NCBI GenBank assembly: GCA_038230595.1 | Contig: JBBRMY010000035.1 | Span: 1 to 19,519, forward strand | Direction of reading: 5' to 3' | Source of the DNA: JBBRMY01 sp038230595 | Lineage (GTDB): Bacteria > Bacteroidota > Ignavibacteria > Tepidaquicellales > Tepidaquicellaceae | Length of the DNA: 19,519 bases | Shown: positions 6,866-15,609 of the stretch, piece by piece | Position numbering within the stretch: position 1 is the stretch's first letter | Layout: each line of letters opens with the position of its first letter | Position numbers and translations under genes: made by a program | Notes under the pieces: model-generated | What the model saw: the letters and a program-made list of their open reading frames with translations, nothing else | What the model was told of the DNA's origin: nothing | Database searches by the model: none

Positions 6866-9390
6866 CAGTTGATCTTAATTACTATTACGGAAAGGTCATC
6901 AAATTGTTCTTTGTTGCCCCTGAAATCAGATTCTGATTCGATGATCTTATTCTTTATATCCCTTGCTGATAGATTCTCAGTTCCGGAGACTACATTTAAA
7001 AGCCTTTCAAATCCGTACTCCGTCAGACTTTCATTAAAGCTTTCTGTAAGTCCATCCGTATAAAGTATATAGATATCACCTCTGCTAATTTTTATAGTAA
7101 TTTCCTCGAGCTCGCTGTTGAAAATATTTTCTTTATCGAGCCCCACTCCGATCCCTTTATTCCTGATAATTCCTGTTACTCCATCTCTGATCTGAATGAG
7201 TGGATTGTGTCCTGCGCGGCACATCTTCATTTCATATTTTTCAAGATCGATAATGCAGGCAGTAATAGTAATAAATGAATTTTTATCAATCGTATCGTAA
7301 ACCTGAGTATTCACTTCTTTTAAGATCTCAGAAGGTGAATGATAAAGACTTGAAGCAAATTGCAGCATAGCCTGAACTTTTGCCATATAAAGCGCAGCAG
7401 GAATACCTTTGCCTGATACATCTCCAATAGTAATGAAATAATTTTTTTCACCTGTATGGATAATATCATAAAAATCACCACCGATCTCTTTTGCAGGCAT
7501 CGAAATGCCTGATATATCGAGCTCTTTTATAATATGGGTTTCAAGCTCGGGCAGTAATGCTCGCTGAATATTGTGTGCGATCTTAAGTTCTTCCTGGATC
7601 TTTTTCATTCTGAATTCTTCACTTTGCAAACGGGAATTCTCAAATGCTGCTGAAAGATAAATACATAAAGTCGCAAGCATATCAATATCTTCGTCTGAGT
7701 ATGCCTTACCCGAAACCTTTTCACCAAAATTAAATACTCCGATAAGCTTATCAGAAACAAATAGAGGAAGAGTAAGAACTATCTTTGATCTTTTTATCTG
7801 TTCTTTTTCATCATGACTCAGATCGGATAATGCCAGCTTAACATCATATAATAAAACCGGCTCTCTGTTATTTTTAAAAAATTTAAAGAACATATTTGAA
7901 TTGTTATCATCAATTGTCTTAAAGTTTTCATCATTTTCAATTTTTGTTTCTTTTAGAAGATCATAATATTTCTGATCTTTTAAAAGCAGCTCAACCCTGT
8001 TGATATTCATTGTAGTCTTTACTGCTTTAGCAAAGATCTCAATTATCTGCTTAATATTTCTGAGATACCGGATCTCGTTAGAAAAATCAAGCATGGATTT
8101 TCTGTAATTATATCTTTCCCTGAAAAGCTGGCTGTCAACGAATTGGCGGGCTCTCTTATTTACAAAATCAAAAGTAAAAGTCACGAAGATAATTACAGCG
8201 ATGGTTGCTATCTGTCTGTTCACGTTCATGAAGATTCCAAGAAGATTATCTGCAAGGAAGACAACCATTAAGTAAGCACTCACAACTAAGAATGTGACAA
8301 GACTGAATACAAGACTTTTTTTAATTATAAATTCTGTATCAAGTATCCGGTATTTGAAAATTGAATATCCAAGGGATATAGGTATAGCCAGAACAAGTAT
8401 ACATGGTATTCTTAAAAGAATATTGTAAGCTGATGTAGTGTTGTATACATATGTAAGAAGAAAAAAATAATATACAAAGCCTACACCTCCGATAAGAAAC
8501 CCGATAAGTATAACTTTCAAAGATCTTTTTGAAGTTTTATCTTTAACTTTAAAAAATGAGACTGCAAAGAATAATACTCCAAAGAAAACATAGACCAGAG
8601 GCGCATAGATCTGAGAAATGTAATAAATTGCTTGCAAGTTGGAAGAAATTCCTTTTAAAGCAATTAAGTTAAAGATGATCTGAATTATAATAATTATTGC
8701 ATAAGAAACAGGAATGAATATCTTTCGAAATGCAGCAGGGTATTTGATCGGGTAGATAAGAAAAAAATTACTGAATAAAGGGAAGAAAAGTACTGTTCCG
8801 AAAATTATATTTGAATAAACAAAGCTTGAAGTAAGAATATAAAGATGAGCTCCTCCGAAGGGTAGAAAGCCTACACTTGCTGTGATACACATCAGGTAAA
8901 ATATTATCGAAGAGCCTTCCTTTGGCTTGGCATAGCCTACCAGAGTTCCTATTATAAGGAATGTGAATCCGAGAAGAAGGAAAATAAAAAATAATGTGTG
9001 AAAATATTTTCTGACAGATAATGATGTTGTGAATATCCGGTCGCCTCTTTGAATAGTATAGACTATAACATCTTTTTCAGATCTTTTATTTATGTAATGC
9101 TGATACTCAAGCCAGTCGTTTGAAGTAAAGTTATCTATTGCAAGAAGTATGTCGCCTGCTTTAATCCCTGCTTTGTCAGCAATACCGTCTTTAATAACAT
9201 TTGTGAAAATTTTCAGTGCCTTATTTTCGCCGGGAGGATAATAAGGAGAATATACAGCATCATCACTACTATAAGGCTCTGTGATCGCAGCTTTTACGAA
9301 CAGAACCATTAATATTGATAAAAAATATGCCGAAACTACAAGAATGACAGGTCTTAAAAAGCTGTCACCGTATTTTTTGAAAAAATCCAA
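6865..9390 (-). CDS. PDZ-transmembrane-GAF-PP2C (SpoIIE/RsbU-type) phosphatase, copy 1
   Basis: An 841-residue paralogue of the product encoded at 3987-6482, with the same domain order. It has a first membrane helix at about 13-34, a PDZ-like domain at 60-128 (NVIKDGIADKAGIKAGDILLAID), a multi-helix membrane region at about 131-410 with FKYRILDTEFIIKKSLVF, a GAF-like domain at about 440-590, and a PP2C domain at about 620-841. Expected metal ligands are present: Asp639 (GGDFYD), Asp657 (GDVSGKG), Asp779 (YTDGLTE) and Asp831/832 (FDDLSV). The start codon is TTG, supported by AAAGGA just upstream and by alignment with the paralogue; no ATG occurs before the first membrane helix is complete. It follows the patatin gene by 62 bp and its stop overlaps the DUF1801 start. 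The substrate is probably a phosphoserine anti-sigma antagonist encoded elsewhere (inference). Confidence 0.88.
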   Translation of the reverse strand: MDFFKKYGDSFLRPVILVVSAYFLSILMVLFVKAAITEPYSSDDAVYSPYYPPGENKALKIFTNVIKDGIADKAGIKAGDILLAIDNFTSNDWLEYQHYINKRSEKDVIVYTIQRGDRIFTTSLSVRKYFHTLFFIFLLLGFTFLIIGTLVGYAKPKEGSSIIFYLMCITASVGFLPFGGAHLYILTSSFVYSNIIFGTVLFFPLFSNFFLIYPIKYPAAFRKIFIPVSYAIIIIIQIIFNLIALKGISSNLQAIYYISQIYAPLVYVFFGVLFFAVSFFKVKDKTSKRSLKVILIGFLIGGVGFVYYFFLLTYVYNTTSAYNILLRIPCILVLAIPISLGYSIFKYRILDTEFIIKKSLVFSLVTFLVVSAYLMVVFLADNLLGIFMNVNRQIATIAVIIFVTFTFDFVNKRARQFVDSQLFRERYNYRKSMLDFSNEIRYLRNIKQIIEIFAKAVKTTMNINRVELLLKDQKYYDLLKETKIENDENFKTIDDNNSNMFFKFFKNNREPVLLYDVKLALSDLSHDEKEQIKRSKIVLTLPLFVSDKLIGVFNFGEKVSGKAYSDEDIDMLATLCIYLSAAFENSRLQSEEFRMKKIQEELKIAHNIQRALLPELETHIIKELDISGISMPAKEIGGDFYDIIHTGEKNYFITIGDVSGKGIPAALYMAKVQAMLQFASSLYHSPSEILKEVNTQVYDTIDKNSFITITACIIDLEKYEMKMCRAGHNPLIQIRDGVTGIIRNKGIGVGLDKENIFNSELEEITIKISRGDIYILYTDGLTESFNESLTEYGFERLLNVVSGTENLSARDIKNKIIESESDFRGNKEQFDDLSVIVIKIN

Positions 9391-9411
9391 ATATCCTTTA
9401 TAAGATTTTTA

Positions 9412-9429
9412 CGAATAAAACGAATAAAA
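9412..9429. repeat. Short tandem repeat before phosphatase gene
   Basis: Two adjacent copies of the 9-mer CGAATAAAA lie in the 62-bp spacer between the patatin gene and the first phosphatase gene, about 22 bp upstream of the TTG start. They could be a protein-binding site or simple replication slippage. Confidence 0.5.
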
Positions 9430-9452
9430 GTTGAATTGCAAATTACTTTTTA

Positions 9453-12251
9453 CTAAAAATTAAATCCAATTGAATAATAATAAGTATAAGGTCCGAATAT
9501 AAAAGAATCTTCTGTCAGTCCTCTTTGTATGAGAAAGCTTTTACCTACTGAAAAGCTTGACTCTCCGATAGGGGTATCAAATGTCAGAGAAAGACCTAAG
9601 CCGTGACGCAGATCCTTGAACTTTATATCGGCAGTTGTTTCCCATGTTCTGCCAATATCGTATCTTAATCTTACATATGAATCAAAAAATATTCTTATTG
9701 GAAGTATATACCTGTATTCAAGTGAGCCAACGAATATCTGTCTGCCCCGGTCTTCATTTTCCACCATTCCAAAAAAAGATCTTTCACCCCCAAGCGAAAA
9801 TTCTTCATTGAACGGAGTTGTATTATCTGCTGAGCCAAATACAAATCTTGGATGGAGATTCATTTTACTGCTCAAAGGAAAATACTGTCCGTAATCAACA
9901 AACAACTTTGTATAGTTCCTTCTACCGCGAACCTTAAACTGTGATGTTTCAAAATATGTCTGAAGGAAGGATCCTTTTGCAGCAAAAGGATAAATATCCC
10001 TGCTGTCATAATTTATTCCGAACTTTAGCTTAAAAGTATTAAACTCATCTCTTACATCAGTATCAGGTGTAATATTCTGCAAAGTTAAATTTTCGAATGT
10101 AAGTCGTGTAAAAGCAATTCCTGACCTGCCTATCTGTGAACCAACGAGAAAACTGTAACCATATCTTTTATCTCTGAACTCTCCAAGCTTGGTCCTCTCA
10201 TATTTATTTTCATTTGAAATAATATTCGGATCATACTCGTAAAAATCATCGAACTTCCAGTAAGCAGAAATATTGTAAGTAAGAGGAGTACTAAAAAACT
10301 GATTGGAGCCGAATTCAGCTTTATAAAGTCTGTTCCTTAATCCGCCAAGGGCGGTAATGCCAAAAGTATTTCCTGTACCTAATAAATTATAATCACGAAT
10401 ATCGACATACAGCTGCAAATTCTTTTCATTGTCCGATTTTGCAGAAAATGTGAGGTTCCTGGGATTTTTTTCGATGACACTTACCTGAAGGTCAGGCTTA
10501 TATTTATTAGTATCATAGTTAAAGTTTAGGCTGGCTTGTTCAAACAGATTAGTGCTGTAAACATTTCTCAGGGATTTAAGCAGTCCGCCTTTCAAAGCGA
10601 GATCATTCTTATCCTGCAATATTTCTCTGAATATTACGTTATCTTTTGTGAAAATATTTCCGGTAACATTCACATCCCTTAGTCTGCCGTCAGAAAAATC
10701 TATACTTAATGTTCCTGTATCTTCATTGAAAAAAAATTTAGTTATCTCGACTGCACTTAATTCGTTCTGTCTGAATTTTCCTAAAATGTCTTCATAAAGC
10801 TTTGAACATTCAATTAAATTCAACACCTGACCTTCATGTTCATTCTGAAATTTATGAGTAAGGCTATCGATGAATAGGAAATTGCCGGCAGCTTCAACTC
10901 TTTCTAATTTCGCGTTCGGCACTAAATTGTATTCTACTATGCTGCCCGCATCATTCCGGTAAACTCTTGAAGTAACATTTTTATAATAACCGGTATTGTA
11001 AAGCTCTTTTAATTTTTTTTCAATATCAGAAAATCTCAGAAAGTTAATATCTTTATATGCACGGATACTGTTGATGTCAACTAAGCTTTCCGTTCTGAAA
11101 GGAGCTAATATTATTGGGTTGAGAATAAAAAAATTATAGTAACCAGAACTGTAGTAGTTTATAGAATCTATTTTATTCTTAATATCAGTTATGTGTAAAG
11201 CAGCAGATTCGTAACCTTTTTTAAAAACTGCATCAAGATCACTAAAATCAAACGTTGACATATCTCCTAATTCAGGAGAAATAACTACATTTGCCTGAGC
11301 AAGCTGTTCTTTATTTATTTCATTAAGTGATATTGAAAGTATCTGATCGGCTGTATTAAGAGCATTGTTCAGCTCCTTTAATTTTTTAAGGGGAGTAGTT
11401 GTATTAATTGCTATTGTAAGGTCTGCGCCGATTTCCTTTGCCTGTTTTACGGGAATATTTGCTGTCAGTCCGCCATCAACATATCTTTTTCTATTTATAA
11501 TTGTTGGAGAATAAAGCAGGGGAAAAGTGAATGAAGCTTTTATACTTTCACTGATATTTCCGGAAGAAATAATTTTCGGTGCACCGTTATCAAAATCTGT
11601 TGCTACAGAATAAAATGGTATCTTCAGATCATTGAAATCTTTTTTTACATGATACTTCGCATTCAGTGTCAGAATATTAATCAGTTCAGACAAATTCTGA
11701 CCGCTTGAAAGAAATGAAGGCAGTACAGGTTTGAATCCATTGAGAGAAACGGTAAGTAGTCCATTATCCTGTATCATCTTCTGGTCATAGAATAAATATT
11801 CTCTCTGATATTTATTAGAAATACTTAATGTCTTTTGCCAGTCAGTTCCTTTGAAATTATTAAGTATTTCTTTTGCTGAGTAACCGCTTGAATAAAGTCC
11901 GCCGATAGCGCTTCCAATACTTGTTCCTACGATCATATCAATATCAATCTTATTGTCTTCAAAAGCTTTTAGAATTCCAAGCTGGGAGATCCCTCGTGCT
12001 CCTCCTCCGCTTAAAACTAATGCAATTTTCTTTTCAAGAAGTTTTTTTGGAAGCACGTTAACAAAATTCGTGTCAACATTAGGTCTGTCAGTGAAGGTTA
12101 ATTTAATAATATCCGGATTTTCCTGACACGAAACTGAGGTGGAAATAAATAGGACGATAGTTAATGAAAAGATCAAAAACCGGATGGGATATAGAAATTT
12201 TTCTGAAGTTTTTATTGGGATCAGCACCTTCGAAATTATCCATAAAATCAT
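9453..12251 (-). CDS. Patatin-like phospholipase fused to POTRA domains and an outer-membrane beta-barrel
   Basis: A 932-residue protein, counting from the ATG at 12249-12251; the frame also opens upstream with TTG at 12266. A hydrophobic signal region (about 23-38) precedes a patatin domain (about 75-285). That domain has the oxyanion loop SGGGARG (81-87), the nucleophile elbow GTSIG with Ser111, and the catalytic DGG with Asp259 (RYVDGGLTANIP). About three POTRA-like repeats follow (roughly 377-595); the clearest contains VTGNIFTKDNVIFREIL. A 16-strand-type Omp85 barrel runs to the end and finishes in SIGFNF, a typical outer-membrane beta-signal. This is the PlpD/type Vd architecture: a lipase tethered to or passed through an Omp85-like barrel. 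Known members are class A1 phospholipases with a Ser-Asp dyad. It is the first gene of the minus-strand run that continues into the phosphatases. Confidence 0.9.
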   Translation of the reverse strand: MILWIISKVLIPIKTSEKFLYPIRFLIFSLTIVLFISTSVSCQENPDIIKLTFTDRPNVDTNFVNVLPKKLLEKKIALVLSGGGARGISQLGILKAFEDNKIDIDMIVGTSIGSAIGGLYSSGYSAKEILNNFKGTDWQKTLSISNKYQREYLFYDQKMIQDNGLLTVSLNGFKPVLPSFLSSGQNLSELINILTLNAKYHVKKDFNDLKIPFYSVATDFDNGAPKIISSGNISESIKASFTFPLLYSPTIINRKRYVDGGLTANIPVKQAKEIGADLTIAINTTTPLKKLKELNNALNTADQILSISLNEINKEQLAQANVVISPELGDMSTFDFSDLDAVFKKGYESAALHITDIKNKIDSINYYSSGYYNFFILNPIILAPFRTESLVDINSIRAYKDINFLRFSDIEKKLKELYNTGYYKNVTSRVYRNDAGSIVEYNLVPNAKLERVEAAGNFLFIDSLTHKFQNEHEGQVLNLIECSKLYEDILGKFRQNELSAVEITKFFFNEDTGTLSIDFSDGRLRDVNVTGNIFTKDNVIFREILQDKNDLALKGGLLKSLRNVYSTNLFEQASLNFNYDTNKYKPDLQVSVIEKNPRNLTFSAKSDNEKNLQLYVDIRDYNLLGTGNTFGITALGGLRNRLYKAEFGSNQFFSTPLTYNISAYWKFDDFYEYDPNIISNENKYERTKLGEFRDKRYGYSFLVGSQIGRSGIAFTRLTFENLTLQNITPDTDVRDEFNTFKLKFGINYDSRDIYPFAAKGSFLQTYFETSQFKVRGRRNYTKLFVDYGQYFPLSSKMNLHPRFVFGSADNTTPFNEEFSLGGERSFFGMVENEDRGRQIFVGSLEYRYILPIRIFFDSYVRLRYDIGRTWETTADIKFKDLRHGLGLSLTFDTPIGESSFSVGKSFLIQRGLTEDSFIFGPYTYYYSIGFNF

Positions 12252-12505
12252 TAAGAAAATATTCAAATAATTGCTTTTGTTTTAAGAAGCTTACTTTGGA
12301 AAATAATAGATATACACCCATATAAGTGTAAATGTATGTAACCTTTTATAAACAATCCTTTCCGTCTATTAAACTGCTTAAAATTTGATTATTATATTCC
12401 ATCAAAATCTACATTACTTAATTCATAAAATTATTTTATTCAGATATAAAGCCGTTTTTGATCGGTAAGCTTATTCTTATATCTTTTTATAAACTAAACT
12501 CAAAT
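12252..12505. promoter_or_regulatory. Divergent intergenic region, patatin operon and barrel gene
   Basis: This 254-bp AT-rich region must hold the promoters for the minus-strand patatin-phosphatase run and for the plus-strand barrel gene. I see no convincing -35/-10 pair, no strong inverted repeat and no supported small gene. A frame extending the barrel gene upstream to a TTG at 12458 exists. It would add 16 residues before the signal peptide that the paralogue does not have. Confidence 0.4.
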
Positions 12506-13927
12506 ATGAAAAAACTTCAACTGCTTTTTTTATTTAGCATTATTCTTATTTCCAACATTTCATTTTCGCAAAAGCTGTACAGCAATAAAGACCCATTAGC
12601 TTTTACTAAAGGCAAGAGGCTTACGCTGACAAGCTCGACTAATCCTCTGTATCCGAGTGATCTTCTGAGCCTGGAGGTAAGCGATACATCAAATTACGAA
12701 TTTAAATTCAATATCTATTCAGATTACAGACAATGGAAATTTACTCCAAAACTATTATTAGGAGGATTTGCTAAAGTTGGATTTGAATATGCTAAGTTAA
12801 GACATGACCAGCCGCTTACAGATACAACTTCATTTATTAATTTAAATAAAACTACGTCCTTAACTGCCCAGGTTTATGGTGCTGCAAGTTATTATTTAAC
12901 ACCAGATAAATTTTATGTAACCGGAGCATTAGGTCTCAGTTATGAGTATGCAAGTGCACACAGCATTTTTAATTTAGTGAACTCAAATTCTGACAGCTCT
13001 ACGTCACCGTCATATCTATGGGGAGCTTTAGGTTACGGAAGGATAAATAACAGGCAGGTTGTTGAAGTATCTTATGATTTCAATGAAGCACTTATGAAAA
13101 AAGGTATAATCAGTTCAAAGCTGGACGACAATACTTTATTAAAGATCTCTCAGCTTCTTTACAGGCAGCGCGACGGTGAATACAGAGATAAATATGAAGA
13201 TGATGAAATGATTGAGCTTTTTGGAAATGTAGAAAGTGAATTATTGAAAGCAGGATACATAAATGATAAGCTTGATGCTAAGTCAACCATCAGACTCTAT
13301 GAAATATTAAATAATACCAGCAAAAAATTTATTTTTTATCCTAAATACAGCGGATACCAGGTACAGGGACAGGTTCAGTATCAGATCGCGAACGAATCTA
13401 AGGATAAGCCTCATCAGCATTTCTTATCTTTGTCAGGGATTGATTGCATGAATTTAGATCAAAATACAAATCTGGTATTCTCAGGATTTTTTTCCGTTCC
13501 GCTTGATACTATGGCAAATTATTTATCACCTGTTGCCGGTTTCGGAGGAGCGATGCAAAACTATTTAGCCTTCCTTCCTGACAGAAACAATCTTGATTTC
13601 TTTAAAGCTTATCCGCCATATCCGGGAACAGGTAATTATGGAGGAGTTTATGCTGAAGGATTAACTACTGTAATAGGACTTCGTGCTGATATGTACAGAA
13701 CTCTAAGTTCGGTTTCCGGAATACAGGCTTATATTGCACTCTCAAATTTTAAATTTAAATATAAAAGTAATTTTCTGCAGTATGATATAGCTGCAAGATT
13801 TGATTATAATATTTACAGCAGTCTTACAACTTACATTAAGGTAGGCTTGTTAAGAGAAGCAAGCTTATTCTTACAGCAATCAGCAAAGTTTACTACTAAC
13901 ATCGGTGTCAGCTACAGGATCTTTTAA
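12506..13927 (+). CDS. Outer-membrane beta-barrel protein of unknown function, paralogue 1
   Basis: A 473-residue secreted protein whose family I do not recognise. A signal peptide (1-21, cleavage probable after ISFS before QKLY) is followed by alternating-hydrophobicity strands: YEFKFNIYSDYRQWKFTPKLLLGG, LTAQVYGAASYYL, KFYVTGALGLSYEY. A charged, probably helical segment (about 192-272) includes LLKISQLLYRQRDGEYRDKY and DDEMIELFGNVESELLKAGY. More strands then run to a C-terminal VSYRIF, ending in an aromatic residue as outer-membrane barrels do. It is expected in the outer membrane. The ATG at 12506 was preferred over an upstream TTG because it gives a signal peptide starting exactly as in the tandem paralogue (MKKLQL). 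A strong terminator follows within 35 bp. Confidence 0.75.
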   Translation: MKKLQLLFLFSIILISNISFSQKLYSNKDPLAFTKGKRLTLTSSTNPLYPSDLLSLEVSDTSNYEFKFNIYSDYRQWKFTPKLLLGGFAKVGFEYAKLRHDQPLTDTTSFINLNKTTSLTAQVYGAASYYLTPDKFYVTGALGLSYEYASAHSIFNLVNSNSDSSTSPSYLWGALGYGRINNRQVVEVSYDFNEALMKKGIISSKLDDNTLLKISQLLYRQRDGEYRDKYEDDEMIELFGNVESELLKAGYINDKLDAKSTIRLYEILNNTSKKFIFYPKYSGYQVQGQVQYQIANESKDKPHQHFLSLSGIDCMNLDQNTNLVFSGFFSVPLDTMANYLSPVAGFGGAMQNYLAFLPDRNNLDFFKAYPPYPGTGNYGGVYAEGLTTVIGLRADMYRTLSSVSGIQAYIALSNFKFKYKSNFLQYDIAARFDYNIYSSLTTYIKVGLLREASLFLQQSAKFTTNIGVSYRIF

Positions 13928-13957
13928 ACAGAATGCTGTAGTATCAAAATGAAATTC

Positions 13958-13991
13958 AAAAAGCCCTTTGATCTGTCAAAGGGCTTTTTTT
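13958..13991 (+). terminator. Strong intrinsic terminator after barrel paralogue 1
   Basis: A perfect 14-bp stem, AAAAAGCCCTTTGA pairing with TCAAAGGGCTTTTT around the loop TCTG, ends in a run of seven T residues. It starts about 30 bp after the stop codon. The same element, with one base changed, follows paralogue 2. Confidence 0.92.
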
Positions 13992-14155
13992 ATTGATAAG
14001 GATTAGAATGCCTTTCAGGCTATTAACCTAATTTCATTTTCATTATTATTTCGTTATAAAATCCACATTTATAAATCCAAAAAGTTAATATAAAAGATCC
14101 AAAGCCACAGCATCCGGCAGATCATCTTATAACTTTTTAAAAATTAAACACAATA

Positions 14156-15442
14156 ATGAAAAAACTTCAACTGGTCTTTTTATTTATCCTCGTTCTGATT
14201 TATAATGTTTCATTTTCACAAAAACTTTATGACGACAAAGACCCGCTTGTTTATACTAAGGGTAAAAGGCTGACACTAACAAGCTCAACAAATCCATTAT
14301 ATCCGAGCGATCTTCTCAGTTTTGAGATCAGTGATACTTCTAACTACGAATTCAAGTTTAACGTTTACACTGATTACAAGCAGTGGAAATTCACACCAAA
14401 GCTGCTTCTTGGCGGATTTGCAAAAGTGGGATTTGAATATTCAAAAGTCAGACAGGATCAGCCAAATCCGTTCGATACAATTTCAGTTATTAATCTGGCA
14501 AGAACAACCAACTTAACAGCTCAGCTTTATGGAGCAGCCAGCTATTATCTGTTGCCGGATAAATTTTATGTTACCGGAGCACTCGGAGTTGGTTATCAAA
14601 ATGCAAGCAATAATTATATCGTCGGTATAACAAATACTACTTCTGATAGTTCGGTATCACCTTCATATCTCTGGGGCGCATTAGGCTATGGCAGGATAAA
14701 TAACCGTCAGACTGTTGAAGTATCTTATGATTTCAGCGAAGCTCTCATGAAAAAAGGAATTATAACTTCTAAGCTTGACGATAATACTTTATTAAAAATT
14801 TCAAAGTTACTTTACAGTCAGCGTGATGGAGAATACAGAGATAAGTTTGAAGATGATGAAATGATAGAACTTTTTGGAAATGTAGAAAGTGAATTATTAA
14901 AAGCCGGATATATAACTGATAAACTGGATGCAAGAACTTCTATCAGGATGTATGAAATATTAAATAACACCAGCAAAAAATTCGTTTTCTATCCTAAATA
15001 CAGCGGCTACCAAGTTCAGGGTCAGGTTCAATATCAGATAGCAAATGAAACGAAGGACAAGCCTCACCAGCATTTCTTATCTTTATCGGGAATTCATTGC
15101 TTAAATCTTAATTCGAAAACAAATCTGGTGTTCTCAGCATTTTTTGCAATTCCGCTTGATACTATGGCAAAGATCAATGGTCCGGTTGCAGGCTTTGCAG
15201 CCGCTTTCCAGAATTATTTAGCTTTTCTTCCGGATAGAAATAATCTTGATTTCTTCAGTCCATATCCGCCATATACAGGAACTGGAGTTTACGGTGGAAA
15301 TTATGTAAAAGGATTGACTACTCTGATCGGCGTTCGGGCTGATATCTATAAAAGTTTAAGTTCTGTTTCAGGAATTCAGGCATACATTCACTGGCAAATT
15401 ATAAGTTCAAATACCTTAGCAATTTCCTACAATATGATATAG
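14156..15442 (+). CDS. Outer-membrane beta-barrel protein, paralogue 2, 3' frameshifted
   Basis: A tandem paralogue of the upstream barrel gene, closely similar over its whole length: MKKLQLVFLF signal peptide with QKLY after the cleavage site, the same strand pattern, and an almost unchanged helical segment (KGIITSKLDDNTLLKIS, DDEMIELFGNVESELLKAGY). The frame as written ends after 428 residues. From codon 412 (HWQIISSN...) it stops resembling paralogue 1, whose sequence there is IALSNFKFKY. Restoring one G between 15388 and 15389 rejoins the frame and gives a 474-residue protein ending VSYRIF at 15579, nearly the same length as paralogue 1. The break removes about the last 62 residues, including the final strands and beta-signal. 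The product as encoded is therefore probably non-functional unless the break is a sequencing error. Confidence 0.8.
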   Translation: MKKLQLVFLFILVLIYNVSFSQKLYDDKDPLVYTKGKRLTLTSSTNPLYPSDLLSFEISDTSNYEFKFNVYTDYKQWKFTPKLLLGGFAKVGFEYSKVRQDQPNPFDTISVINLARTTNLTAQLYGAASYYLLPDKFYVTGALGVGYQNASNNYIVGITNTTSDSSVSPSYLWGALGYGRINNRQTVEVSYDFSEALMKKGIITSKLDDNTLLKISKLLYSQRDGEYRDKFEDDEMIELFGNVESELLKAGYITDKLDARTSIRMYEILNNTSKKFVFYPKYSGYQVQGQVQYQIANETKDKPHQHFLSLSGIHCLNLNSKTNLVFSAFFAIPLDTMAKINGPVAGFAAAFQNYLAFLPDRNNLDFFSPYPPYTGTGVYGGNYVKGLTTLIGVRADIYKSLSSVSGIQAYIHWQIISSNTLAISYNMI

Positions 15443-15579
15443 CGGCAAGATTTGATTATAATATATACAGCAGCCTCATGACCTATGTGAAGATGGAATA
15501 CATCAGAGAAGCAACTTTGTATGGGCAGATAGCTCCAAAGTTTACTACTAACATAGGTGTCAGCTATAGGATCTTTTAA
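15391..15579 (+). pseudogene. Displaced C-terminus of barrel paralogue 2
   Basis: In the frame reached by a one-base shift, this stretch encodes 62 residues matching the C-terminus of paralogue 1: NYKFKYLSNFLQYDIAARFD, YNIYSSLMTYVK, then KFTTNIGVSYRIF and TAA. There is no start codon or spacer to suggest an independent gene. It is the severed end of the upstream frame. Confidence 0.85.
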
Positions 15580-15609
15580 ACATAATCCTTTAGTTTCAGA
15601 ATGAAATTC

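Noticed and set aside
12103..12321. Small minus-strand reading frame of 72 codons at the 5' end of the patatin gene
   Set aside because: It overlaps the signal-peptide region of the patatin gene in another frame and has no recognisable features.
12458..12505. N-terminal extension of barrel paralogue 1 from a TTG codon
   Set aside because: The paralogue starts exactly at the downstream MKKLQ with a normal signal peptide; the extension would precede and disturb it.
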